DNA of 64,000 bases from Rhizodiscina lignyota (lineage: Eukaryota; Ascomycota; Dothideomycetes; Aulographales; Rhizodiscinaceae), in contig ML978128.1 in NCBI GenBank assembly GCA_010015805.1, positions 496,001-560,000 on the forward strand. Reading direction: 5' to 3'. Below the pieces are notes generated by a model. That model saw nothing but the letters and a program-made list of their open reading frames with translations, was not told where the DNA came from and did no database searches. Position numbers and translations under genes: made by a program. This document shows positions 36,299 through 46,919 of the stretch, piece by piece (positions within the stretch are counted from its first letter, which is position 1; each line of letters opens with the position of its first letter).

Positions 36299-37213
36299 TT
36301 ATTGTATACTTTTGAAGAGATCTTCACCACCAAGCTCCGTGTCCATCTTGACTTCCGGTATCGTTGGCGGCGGTTCGCGATTCTCCTTCTGGCTCTCAGT
36401 CTCCGCGAGAGTTCCCTCGCCCGTTCCTGGTCGACTGTTGCCCACCATCCCGTTCTCATCCACGCGCCCAATCATGAACAGCGCACTTTTCCTCCTATTG
36501 CTGCTGCCGAACCACGCGCTGCTGCGCTTCTTCCGCAGGTTCGGACTCTTGCTCCCCGTTGCGTTGCTACTTGCAGTCGTGAATGGCGAGTCTGGGCGAA
36601 GCGAAGGCGACGTTACCGATGATGCGGGGCGGTAGGGTTGGCTGAATGAGTCCATGCTGTTCAGACGGCCTAGCGAGGGTCCCATGGCGGCGCCGCCGGA
36701 GAAGCAGTCTGCAGACGCGGACGTGGACGTGGACGAAGAGTTGGAGTTGCTGTAGAGGCTGCGGAAGGAGAAGAGGCGCTTCATGCCTGAGCTTTTCTTG
36801 CTCGTCGATTCTCTGCGATTGGGTGGTGCGTTGCCGCCGTGGATGGTGGTATGGATCGTGGGGAAATTTGCGCCTTTGCTCTGGCCACCCGACGGAGTCC
36901 TGTTCCTTCCATTGGAGTCGATGCCTAATACTCTGTTTGCTTTAAGCTCGGTCGATGTTGGTGTTGAAGGGAAGGCGCCGGGCATGACTGGTGTTGTGGG
37001 GTGAGATGAGAGAGGGCCACCGCCAGGGGTTGGAGAACGGCCGAGTTCATTCAGATCGGCTTCGTTGTCCGGTGGTGTCGCGGGTGGAGATGGGATGTCC
37101 GTGCCCGCTGTGAGAGAGAAGTCGAGAGAGGGGAGTTCGAGCGGGGAGAAAGAATTGGACTTGGGGGGCTTTCCCAATTTGAAGTCGGTGTTTGTTGTCG
37201 GTTGGGACGACAT
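36299..37213 (-). CDS. Hypothetical Ser/Pro/Thr-rich protein with basic motifs
   Basis: This is a single exon of 304 residues, from an ATG at 37213. It is almost all low complexity: SPPATPPDN, SPTPGGGPLSSHPTTP, long Ser/Asn/Thr runs (SNSNSSSTSTSAS). Short conserved-looking motifs stand out, namely SSGMKRLFSFRSLYS near residue 140, LRKKRSSAWFGSSNRRKSAL near 225 and a C-terminal PPPTIPEVKMDTELGGEDLF. Such basic RRKS and KKRSS motifs are possible kinase sites. I do not recognise the family, although it looks like a conserved fungal regulatory protein because the motifs interrupt otherwise random sequence. Confidence 0.65.
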   Translation of the reverse strand: MSSQPTTNTDFKLGKPPKSNSFSPLELPSLDFSLTAGTDIPSPPATPPDNEADLNELGRSPTPGGGPLSSHPTTPVMPGAFPSTPTSTELKANRVLGIDSNGRNRTPSGGQSKGANFPTIHTTIHGGNAPPNRRESTSKKSSGMKRLFSFRSLYSNSNSSSTSTSASADCFSGGAAMGPSLGRLNSMDSFSQPYRPASSVTSPSLRPDSPFTTASSNATGSKSPNLRKKRSSAWFGSSNRRKSALFMIGRVDENGMVGNSRPGTGEGTLAETESQKENREPPPTIPEVKMDTELGGEDLFKSIQ

Positions 37214-38544
37214 GTTTGCGGCGCGATAAGATTGGAAAAGTAGCGTGAGTCGAGGAAGTTGTTGAGAAGTGAAGGATGTCGGTCGTCGTTGACCGTAGGA
37301 TGTTATGGAAAGAGCGTGAAAGAGCGGCGAGAAGCGAGTTGAAGAAAGTGTTTTGTTTGTTATTCCGTAAGAGGAATCATCCGAGGTGGGGAGAGGAAGA
37401 GCAATCAGTGAAGATGCTCAGTAGAAGTTGTGATAGAAGCAGCTCGAAGCCACTCCCGACTGACGCAATTCGGCACACAGGCGAAGTCAAAAGTGCGGAT
37501 CGCGAGGCGTTTCACCAGGAAGGAAGTCGAAGATAATTTTGACAGCGCGCTCAGCGGCTTGCTCTGGACGTTTGGACGCTGGACACGGCAGCGGAAGAGC
37601 GCAATTGACGGTAGTGCAAGGCTTGCACAAGTGGCACACGACTTCCCGCAGTGATCGGGTGAAGTTGTAGAAAAGAAGGGGGGGAAGTGAGGGAAACTCT
37701 CCGCTGGCCTTGTGGGTGACTATCAAGGCACTCCCCTGCGACAAGGAACACGCCGGGCAGAAGTAGGACGGACCAGCCTCGCGCCCGGATTCTAAAGGGC
37801 CCTGCTGGCTTGCTTTTTTGCTGAAACGGCGCGCTCGTGCTTGAATCGCTTGATTCATGTCCTTCACAGCAGGGATGACGCGTCTGACGAGCGGCCCCGG
37901 CGCCCAGCAGCACCCACTCTTCGTGCCCGAACGCTCGGAAGCTCAGGTACCTTGCGGGAGGGCTAGCCCCCGACCAGCTAGCCGCTCTCTTAGTGCGGGA
38001 CGACGCGCTCACTGCCGGCCAGGCTTGCAATCCACTTACTCCGCACGTCAGGGGAAGCGCGATTGATTTACGGTGGGATTAGAAATGGTTGGACGGGAGC
38101 AGAGTGGAAAGTGGCGTATCATTATCAAGCAGAACGGAAGCGCGTTGAGAGCATCCGGTCTGAAGCAAAGGAGTGCAGGTATTTTGTGGCTATCGCGAGA
38201 AGCGATCACGCCAGGGACCTGCCTATCCGAGCTACCTGTGCGTTTTCTATCCCACGCGTCTGTGGAACGCGTGGGCAGCTCGAGAAGCGTCGGAGTCCCT
38301 TAAGCACCGGCACCACCACACTAGAAAACCTAGATATATCCGCCCCTGCCTCCAATCGAGCCGGAGCTTCCGAATCGTTTGGTCCACTGCAGGTACACTG
38401 CATGAGTCCCATCAAACGCGATGGTGCCACACAAACGCAAGTCTCTAACCGATGTCCCGAGCGAGGATCCAATTCGTCATTCCCTACGGAGTAAAGATGC
38501 AATATAAACATTTTCTACCATAACCGTTCCCAAGCAAACCTAAC
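37214..38544. other. Intergenic, 1.3 kb
   Basis: No supported gene. Several overlapping frames occur on both strands between 37430 and 38500, but none has a recognisable domain. An inverted repeat-like stretch (GGGCTAGCCC, 37970-37980 area) is noted. The left part is the promoter of the Ser-rich gene. Confidence 0.45.
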
Positions 38545-40979
38545 CTACGAAAAGCCCATACTCTTCCCTCTTCCAGACAACATGTCGACCAACGGCTTGA
38601 ACTCCATCCAGAACTCGTCCTTCGGTCGCCGATTCTTCCAATCCGTCTCCTCCTCCTCGATCTTCTTCATCGGGCTGAATTTCACCTGGCTGCCCCGGAT
38701 GCCGATGATGGCCGCGCTCATCTCGTCTTTGGAGATCTCGTCTCTGCTCTTTCCTGCAAACTGCTCCAGGTGCTGAAGGGATTTGACGCCGAAGCGAGTC
38801 GCTCTTACACGGTCCATGGGAGATGGCGTGGTGCCCTGCTGCCAGTGGCCAGGAATACCGATGCGCGACTCAAAGCGGCCTTTGGCTTCTTGACGGATCA
38901 TGTCCGAGATGACCTCCGTTGTATACGTCTGGCTCGCCTTCTCATTGCGGAGGATGATCTTGCCGGCGCGAGACTGTCCACGGTCTTTGGCGAAAGTTTC
39001 GCGAAGATGTTCGATGTCGCGGTCGAGCATCTTGATGTTGATGCCCTCCTCAGGCGTGTAAACCGCGAGTGCACCGATGGACAGTCCTGCAATGGTGGCA
39101 ATGTAGCCAGACGCGCCACCCTGCGTTTCAATGACGAAGACACGGCGACGTGAGGCAGAGGCAGACTGGCGGCATGCATCGCAGTACTGGATCAGCGCGT
39201 TCAAGCAAGTATCGCTTCCGAGCGAGTATTCGGTGCCGGGGACGTTATTGGAGACAGTGGCGGGAAGGACAACCATGGGGATTCTAAATGCCGGATATCT
39301 GTCGCGTGCCAGCCTGAGTTCGCTAACAGCCGTGAAAGCCTCGAAGCCGCCGACAACGAAGAGCGCGTCAAGTTCGTATTTCTCGAAGCAATACGCCGTC
39401 ATGCCAATATCTTCAGATGGAAGACCACGGTTGCAGCCGATTTCAGACCCACCACGCGTAGACCAATCTTCGGCGTCGAGCCAGCCAATGTCCCTGACAG
39501 AGCCGAGAGGCTTGTCATCATGATGGCGGCAAAGACCTGGGAAGCCGTTATAGAGAGCTACAGGCGTGTGGCCACGAGCGAGGCAGTAGGCGACGGCGGC
39601 GCGAGTTGCAGCATTCATACCGCCGGCTGGAGCACCGACGTGGATGATGCCTATGCGCATCCGCTACAGAAAGATTAGCAATAAAGTGAAGCTGTTTGAT
39701 GTGGACTGAAACGGACCTTTTCTACAGGTAGCAGCAAGTCTGGCTGCTCCGATGCGGTAGTGATGTTGAAGCAATAATAGTACTCGGCGAATTCAGCATC
39801 TCTGAGCTTCATCGCGCGGGCAAAGTCTTTTGCCTCGATCGCTTCGGCTACTTCATGAGTGAGTCTAACAGCTTCAAGTAGTGGTTTCCGGACGATCTTG
39901 TTCTCGACGATCGATATCACAGGGCTAGCGGTATCCGGTGTGGCCTCCAATACAGCCTTGACTGCTTCGGCGCCTTGAAGAGTCGAAAGCATGCGATCGT
40001 ACGCGACTGCGGCGCCGCCACGTTGGACGTGACCAAGCGTGGTCACTCGGGTGTCTAGACCGTACTCGGAGAGGAGGTCCTTGACTTCGTTCGATGTGAT
40101 CTTCTTGAGGTTTATATCGTGGGCGCCTTCGGCGACTATCACGATAGTCTTTCTCTTTCCAAGCTTGCGATGCTACCCGACAAGTGAGCAAATGTGTGTC
40201 TTATTGGAGCTAGGAGTGCTGCGCACCTTGCCAATGATCTTGCACATCTCCTCCTTCCAGTTCTCCGTCGGTGGGTTCTCAGGGATCATGATGAAGTCGG
40301 CGCCGGTGCTCACACCTGCCATCAATGCCAGCCAGCCACAATGCCTTCCCATCACCTCGATCACAAACGCACGTTGATGGCTCCTTGCTGTCGCGTCGAT
40401 GCTGTCCACGCTTTCACATATCCTCGTCAGCGAGCTATAGCATCCAATCGTGGCGTCCGTCGAACTCATGTCGTTGTCGATACTCCCAACCAGTCCAACA
40501 ATATTCAGGTGCTTGAAAGGCTCGATCTGCTCCGGAGTGACTTGGCCGTTAGCGACAAGCTCCTTGAGCAAAGCCGGCCACTCCTTTCTAAAGGTATCCG
40601 CACCCGTCAGACTTCCGTCTCCTCCGCAGATAATCAGCGCGTCGATGCCCTTGTCGATCATATTCCTTGCTGCCTTCAACCTGCCCTCTCTCTTTCTGAA
40701 GTCGGCGCATCGTGCAGTGCCAATGAGTGTGCCGCCCTCAGCGAGGTATCCACGCACGTCGTCCCACTCGACTTGCTTGATCATGTCGCCGCCATCTACC
40801 AGGCCCTGGTATCCTTCGTAGATGCAGTATGCCTCGCAGCCTGAGGCAATGGTCATGCGAACGACCGCACGGACGGCGCCATTCATTCCAGGCGCGTCGC
40901 CGCCAGAGGTCATGACGCCGATTCGGCGCTTCTTCCCCGGGAGGGGAGGAGGAGCGCCATTCACACCGTCTGTCGCCAT
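38545..40979 (-). CDS. 6-phosphofructokinase
   Basis: There are three exons, 40227-40979, 39717-40172 and 38545-39663, with introns of 54 nt and 53 nt, both phase 0, giving 775 residues, the size of fungal PFK subunits with two duplicated halves. The N-terminal catalytic half carries [16 protein letters not shown] (residues 26-33 core), [10 protein letters not shown] (118-127), [12 protein letters not shown] (catalytic Asp region, about 164-175) and [11 protein letters not shown]. The C-terminal half repeats the fold: [47 protein letters not shown] and [12 protein letters not shown], degenerate at catalytic positions as expected of the allosteric half. It phosphorylates fructose 6-phosphate with ATP in the cytosol, the committed step of glycolysis. 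Its upstream region is long and free of genes. Confidence 0.93.
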
Positions 40980-42403
40980 CGTGGAAAGGTGTTATAGGCT
41001 TTGTCGAGATATGTGGTGGAGTGAGGTATCGTGTCTCGGAGGTGATGCGGGGAGTTTGCGGTGAAGGATGCAAAAGTTATGTTGAGAAGGAGGAAGCGCT
41101 GTCCAGTCTATATACCATAAGTTAGATGATACTCTCATGATATGGACCAAGCCTCAACTTAAGTCATACCTTTTATTGCGCCTGCCTAGAAGGCGTGGAA
41201 GCAGTTGCGATCTGTAGCTCCGACCCCTGCTACTTTTCGGCCGTCGAAATGGCTGCTGTCTGAAAGGAAGTTGAAGGAGCGAGGCAAACAGAAATGAAAT
41301 TCGAGGCTGCGATTGATGAAGAGGAGTAGCTAGCGAGCCATTGGCATGCGTGAGGGATTTGCGTTGAGGGCGGGAGGAGTTGTTTGGATCAGCTGCAGGT
41401 GTAGCCCGTCTTGAGCTCCAGTCCGGAGCAGCAGAAAGCTTCGAAGAAATTATGGCGATAAGAAGCTCGGACCACCCTGACCTTTCTTTTGTCGACGTCA
41501 CTCCTGACCAGCGAAACTTTTCATCCGCATGCAGTCGTTGCAGAAATTGTTCTGGCCTTCGAAATTTTTCCTTTGACGTGCGCCGCAGAGTTTGCTGTCG
41601 TCCTCTGGACATTCAAGAGCAGGATTGAGATGGAGTGAGAGGACCTATAAAGGGTACTTTCACCCTCAGAGCACTTGGACGTCCGCCGGAAGCCGAAAAT
41701 GAAAAGGCAATTAATTCACCGTCTCATGTGGGGCTGAGCGAATCGCGCTCGTCTGAATACAACAGGACTTCAGAAGTCTTCAATTCCAATGTCTAGTTCG
41801 GAATCTCCATTGAACTGTCAAATCCCGCCGGCTTCGATGCGTTCTGATACCGATAAAATCCTCTCGAAACTCCTGTCCTGGTGGCTTTGGGATAGCAGAG
41901 TATCATCGGCACCGAAACATTCGACCGGCAACTTACCTGGGGCTTGAGACTGTGTGCTTTGTCACGGAATGCTGTCAGCAGTGAGCGTGCCTCTAGTGAG
42001 AGACTTGCACATCCCTGGCAGCTCTGTCCACAGCGTTCTCCGTTGATAGGCCATTACTTTCCATTACCATAGGCGCTGGTCTCTGGACAGATATGACTGA
42101 ATACCATCCTCACATCTCTTGTCTGATCCCGTACCATCAATGTCTTCCCTGTTCAGCTTGTACATCTCCTTCAGTAATCTTGTATTCAAATGCAAAGATG
42201 GCATCTATCGGAATGCCCACCACCGAGTATATCAGTATACTCCTCTATGATGAGAGATCAAGTGTCGTTTTGACATGTTTGTTTCAGGCTGAGGAGACAC
42301 ATCATACACTCTAATAATTAGCGCCACACTTTACTGAGCAGAATCTTCACCAACGCACCAAGAAGTACATCAAGCCTCTTCCGATCCCACTCCAGCAATA
42401 AGA
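40980..42403. other. Intergenic, promoter of phosphofructokinase
   Basis: This is 1.4 kb without a supported gene. A 152-codon minus frame (41154-41612) without recognisable features overlaps the expected leader and was not accepted. The right part (41700-42400) is AT-richer, with no repeats I can see. Confidence 0.45.
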
Positions 42404-42799
42404 TCAAGTGCGTAAAGTCGGAGAATGCTGACAGTTCAGAAAAACTCCCCAAGAGACGATGGTGATGATCAGCGGGGCAGATAAGATGGTGATGATCGCC
42501 AGGGTAGAATGGTTACGTGCGATGCGGTCAGTGGTTGCGACTTGCTGATTCAGTATACGACTCGCCGGGCCATGGTGGTTGTAGGTTGGATGGTATATGT
42601 CGCGAGTCGGCACAAGAGCACGCATGTTTGACGGCTGGAGCTGCTCATCATATATATAGTAGCTTTTCGCCACAGTTTCTTCCTTAAAGCCGTCAACTGG
42701 ATCATCGGCCAAAGAGAAGCCTGCTGTATGAAGGAGCCAGTCTGCGGCGAGCGAATGATATCTGGAATGGCGTCCCTCTTCCGTGATATGGCGAAGCAA
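42404..42799 (-). pseudogene. Diverged copy of the orphan gene at 43680
   Basis: This minus-strand frame contains YYIYDEQLQPSNMRALVPTR, then DIYHPTYNHHGP and NQQVATTDRIARN. This clearly matches the orphan protein at 43680 (RYIYDENLQP .. SNMRALVPARDPYHPRY .. VNWQVAAVDRTARN). The similarity covers about 42509-42661. After it the frame runs into a hydrophobic tail (IITILSAPLIITIVSWGVF) with no counterpart in the other copy. There is no convincing ATG, and a 10-residue segment present in the other copy is absent. It is probably a decayed or diverged duplicate, transcribed away from its partner. Confidence 0.55.
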
Positions 42800-43679
42800 T
42801 CTTCTGAGGCAGGATGTGTAAGCTACTCCCTGAGAACGTCATATGCCATTTCATCGGCGTGAGGAAGCTTCTTGCAAGTGGCGGGGGCAACTTCGATACC
42901 GCGGCTCCGCAGAATGTTCGCTCACTTGAAACTAGCTCCTTCGCACTGGCGAATCATTACGATTCACACCAGCGGCGACGATACGACCACGCAGATACGG
43001 AGGGACAATGCCTCACAGTCAGACAGGGCGATTAATTTGCTCTATAATCTATACTTGCTAGAAGATATGCTTTGCTGGTTTGCTCGGGGATTCGTCACGC
43101 GCCTGGAGTCAGACAAACGGATGGTATCGGTGGAAGGATATTTAAATAGCAGGATTCGAGAAAAGGTACTTGGACCATTACCGAGATTGAAGTCCATATC
43201 GCGGCACTATCCGGCACCATCAGATATGTACACACATGAGCGGTTGTGGTAGGTGAGGTGTGCAAATTTTTCACGTATTGTTCTTACACCTCTATTTCCA
43301 TACCTCAGCCATTCAATGACTCATCGACGAGCACGTGTCAGTGTTGATGGCGCAATTTGCAATTTGTGAATGCATTCTCTGAAGCATTGACCATGAATAA
43401 ACTTTTCGTACCTTCACCAGGCTGCCGCTACACATCAAAACAATGCCAAGACCCCCTATTTTCCAGCTCTATATATACAACTTCTACGACCAGCTTCTTC
43501 CTCTTCTTCTTTCTCCACACAACAAACAACCACATCGTAAGTTTACACAATGTTCGCTCGGGAAGCCTTTGGGCTTCTCATCAGCAATATGAAATGGATA
43601 TTACTGCAAAGACAGCGCCCAGCAAACACCTGGGCTTTCACTACCGATCCCCGGTTGATTCCTCCAAGAAAACCAAAAC
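42800..43679. other. Region between head-to-head orphan copies
   Basis: This is about 880 bp between the facing 5' ends of the two related orphan sequences. Frames in it (42872-43252, 43357-43740) have no domain. CT-rich leader sequence (43480-43515) with a TATATATA upstream precedes the right copy. Confidence 0.45.
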
Positions 43680-44790
43680 ATGGAATTCCGACCTCACCAT
43701 GAGGAAGCTCAGACTGGACGGCCTCGCCGTCAACACTTGATCTGGGTCTATGGCCTCGACAACCCCATGCAGAGACTGCAAGGAAGGGAGCACCTTGAAC
43801 AAGGCCGTTATATCTACGACGAAAACCTACAGCCGCTTGAACTCTTCAATTGGGAATCAAACATGAGGGCTCTAGTTCCGGCTAGAGACCCGTACCATCC
43901 GCGGTATCAGAACGACCATGACCCTAACACCGCCAGCCCGCTGGTCAACTGGCAAGTCGCAGCCGTCGACAGGACGGCGCGCAATGTCCGAGCTGCCGAG
44001 GCCAACAGGGGTCGCGGTCGCGGTGGTCGTGGCCGACGATTCCGTCAACGAGCAACTGGAGCTGGCACCGCGGGCTATGGCCAGGGCCCGGTTGATTGGT
44101 ACGGCATCATGAGGATGCTGACCAACCAGCCGGCCCTCCCTGTGGATGGGCGTGGCCTCAGTAAGTTGTTCCACTCACCATTGACATGCAATGATACTTA
44201 TCTTCATAGCGATCCCGGCACGAGCACCAGTAGCGCCCATCATCCCTGCCGAGCAGGACCTCGCGGTTGATCCGCAGTACCGTTTCGCGCTGCCACCCCC
44301 CCACCCGCACCAGCTCGCCCCCGATTACGGTCACCAGCCGTGGTACGGCCCTGCGTACATCGGCCCCACCAACCTGGTGCTCCCGATCGTCGGGCACGAC
44401 GCTGCCGGCCGTCTCGTTGCGCACGGCATCGCCACCCCGGTGGACATGACGCCGATGCAGGCTCACCAAGCCATGGAGATGCACGACATCTTCACCGAGA
44501 TGGCCGCCAACCAAACGGCGTACGACGAGAACCTGGCGCACATCCACGCGCAGCTCCAGCGGTCGACGTACCGCATCTCCCGCTCAACCCCGGAGCACGA
44601 GCCGACAGACTTCCTCCAGCCCTGGACAGGCTACCATCGACGTCCTGCGCCCGCGAGCGCACCGGTCCCGCATGTCCCGTTCCGCCCACCGCCCAGGGAG
44701 GAGACACCCACGCCGGAGGCCCAGGCCCGGGCACGCCGACTTGCCCGCCTCAGGGAACCGTACGAGGATGAGGATGAGTTGTGGGGATGA
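43680..44790 (+). CDS. Orphan hypothetical protein with RGG-like segment
   Basis: There are two exons, 43680-44160 and 44210-44790, with a 49-nt intron (GTAAGT..TTCATAG, phase 1), giving 353 residues. The ATG at 43680 has a good context (AACATGG). The N-terminal part holds GRYIYDENLQPLELFNWESN and MRALVPARDPYHPRYQND, then an Arg/Gly patch (RGRGRGGRGRRFRQR) typical of RNA-binding tails. The middle is Pro-rich with PPPHPHQLAPDYGHQPWYGP. The end is rich in Pro and Arg with an acidic finish (REPYEDEDELWG). No domain is recognised. A diverged copy lies head to head at 42404-42799, so this is a two-member local family. Base composition of exon 2 is much more GC-rich than its surroundings. A pure G/T tract starts 92 bp after the stop. 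Confidence 0.65.
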
Positions 44791-44881
44791 GGAGGAGTTG
44801 TGGTGAGGTGGATAGGTGTGGTGAGGGTGGACATGGAGGAGCATGGGTGCAAAAAGCGCCTGCCAAATACAGTGGCAGCAA

Positions 44882-45001
44882 TTGGTTTTTGTTTTTTGTT
44901 TTTGTTTTTGGTTGTGGTTTTTGGTTTTGGGTTTGGTTTTGGGTTTTGGGGTTTTTGGTTTTTGGGTTTGGGTTTTTTTGGGTTTGGGTTTTTTGGTTTT
45001 G
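44882..45001 (+). repeat. 120-nt pure G/T tract
   Basis: Every base from 44882 to 45001 on the plus strand is G or T, with many TTTGGG and GGTTTT words and runs of three or four G near 44928-44985. It is a strand-asymmetric low-complexity tract and lies just downstream of the orphan gene stop. It could form a G-quadruplex or act as a U/G-rich 3' end signal if transcribed. Confidence 0.85.
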
Positions 45002-45324
45002 CCTTGTTTTGTCTTTTCTGCATCGCCTCGCAAGGCGATTAAAAGTTTATAGATTTTTTTGGTACCAGAGAGGTACAAAATTTGCACAAGTTACAAGCCC
45101 ATTCATTCTTTGAGTCTTTGTCTGCCATGTGATGTCCAGCTCCCAGTGAATTCAGTGCACATCTCTGCCGGAAGAGACATATGTCTTGGACACTCTGTTG
45201 GGACAGTTGACATAAGCTGTGTGACATATTTGTTTGCTGCCACTTTCAAGACACTGCACAGTTGTTGTGTATAGCCTCGAGTAGCAACCAAATGTACAAG
45301 TTTTCCATCAGTGTTGCGATTGTA

Positions 45325-45430
45325 AAATACATTCCAGAGACCGCAGAACTGAACTTTTAGCGATGCTCTCGAATGCCTTGAAGAGCGAGAGCGGCGTAAC
45401 TCTTAGCGTTACAGACTTAACGGACGTCAA
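45325..45430 (+). repeat. Partial unit of the 165-bp satellite
   Basis: The stretch beginning ATACATTCCAGAGACCGCAG and continuing with GATGCTCTCGAATGCC .. GAGCGAGAG matches the opening half of the 165-bp unit found at 46339 onwards. It is separated from those by the 110-bp array, so the composite array spans 45325-46822. Confidence 0.6.
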
Positions 45431-45590
45431 GGTACTCCATATTACCCTTCGACATCGTATCTTCAACGTCCTGCCGATTCCGCTCCGACTACCGGGCCGA
45501 GAAGAAAGCTAGAGACCGACCAGACGAATTGACCGCCAGGCCTGTCTCGGGGAAGGCGCGCAACTGTTGTGTATACACTCCGAAGAAACT

Positions 45591-46173
45591 CGAATGAAAG
45601 CTCAACCCCTTCGCACAGAGCGGAAGCTCAGCAAGTGCACTTAGTCAAAAGGAAGCTAAATCTATTTGAGCAAACTACAAGTCAAGCTCCCGTAAATAGT
45701 CGAATGGAAGCTCAACTACCACGAGCAGAGTAGAAGCCAAACGAGTGTCCTCGGCCAATATAAAGCTGAATCTGTTTGGGCAAAATAGAAGTTGAGCGCA
45801 CGCACATGATTGAATGGAAGCTCAACATATATTCGCAGAGCGGAAGCTAAAGGAGTGTCCTTAATCAAAACAAAGCTCAATCTGTTTGGGCATAATGGCA
45901 GTTAAGCGCCCGCAAATACTTGAATAGAAGCTCGACCTCTATGCGTAGAGCGGAAGTAAAGGAAGTATACTTAGTTAAAACAGAGCTTAATCTCTTTGGG
46001 CAACTTGTGAATTAAGCGCCTGTATATCGCCGAATGGAATCTCAACTCCCACGCGTAGAGTAAAAGTTACGGGAGTGTACTTTGTCAAAATAAAGCTAGA
46101 TTAAGCTGAGTAAGTTACAAGTTAAGTTCCCGCAAATAATTGAATAGTAGCCCAACCTCTACGTGCAAGTTGG
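45591..46173 (+). repeat. Tandem 110-bp satellite array (dimeric 55-bp monomers)
   Basis: Units begin with (T/C)GAAT(G/A)GAAGCTCAAC at 45591, 45701, 45811, 45921, 46031 and 46141, that is, five full units of exactly 110 bp plus a partial sixth. Within a unit the word AAGCTCAA and the following spaced words (GCA, then GG.AG.TAA) recur at an offset of exactly 55 bp, so each unit is a dimer of a 55-bp monomer. The units differ from each other by roughly a fifth to a third of positions. It is non-coding; 110 is not a multiple of three. Confidence 0.9.
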
Positions 46174-46822
46174 GGCTTAGCGAATGCTATATAATAGAAA
46201 GAAACCTTATAATATAGTCTCGCTTGCCTTCAGGTGCGAGAAGCGTTCGCCCTTTTGCGTTTCGGCTTGCGAGGTGGTCAAATGCGCCGAGGGTAGCAAT
46301 TGAATTTGCTGAAACTTTCAGAGCATAGAGCAGCTAAGTCATAAATACTCTAAATATAATAGAACTGAACTTTCACAGATGCTCTCACTTGAATCAAGGA
46401 GCGAGAAGTATTTTCCCTTGAGCGTTAAAGCCTGCTCGTCGGCCAGATGCGCTAAAGATGACACATAAAGTTGCCCAAACTTATAGGGATGGGTTAGCTA
46501 ATTCATAAATACTCCAAAGAACGCGGAATTGACCTTTTCGAGATGCTCTCAATTCTCTTGAGAGCAAGAAGTATTCGGCCTTAGACGTTGTAGCGCACCC
46601 AGTAGTCTGGTACGCTAAGGGTACTAAAGGGGGCAAGCTAGAGCCTTCTAGGCATAGAACGACGAAGTCATAGACACTCCAAAGGACGTAGAACTAAACT
46701 TTCAGGAGTGCTGTCAATTCTCTTAAAGAGTAAAAGGTATTCCGCATAAGACGTTACAGCGTACCCAGTAGCCAAAGTATATACACTCTAACGAACATTA
46801 AATTAGACTTTCGGATGCCATC
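46174..46822 (+). repeat. Tandem 165-bp satellite units
   Basis: Units start with TCATA(A/G)A(T/C)ACTC at 46339, 46503 and 46668 (spacing 164 and 165 bp), with an older unit from about 46174 and a truncated one ending at 46822. They share ACTTT(C/T).. GATGCTCTC .. GAGCGAGAAGTATT .. GCGTT words. The last third of a unit shows AAGCT and GCA at the same spacing as in the 55-bp monomer, suggesting a three-monomer unit. Confidence 0.75.
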
Positions 46823-46919
46823 TTGCTTACTTTTTTATCACCCCAGAACTGCGTCATCGACTATTCACGTTTTAAAATACCCCCTTTCTTCATCCTCGCT
46901 CTCAAATTTCATCAATCAA

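Noticed and set aside
41154-41612. 152-codon minus frame upstream of phosphofructokinase
   Set aside because: Basic, low-information translation in the expected leader/promoter region with no splice-supported start.
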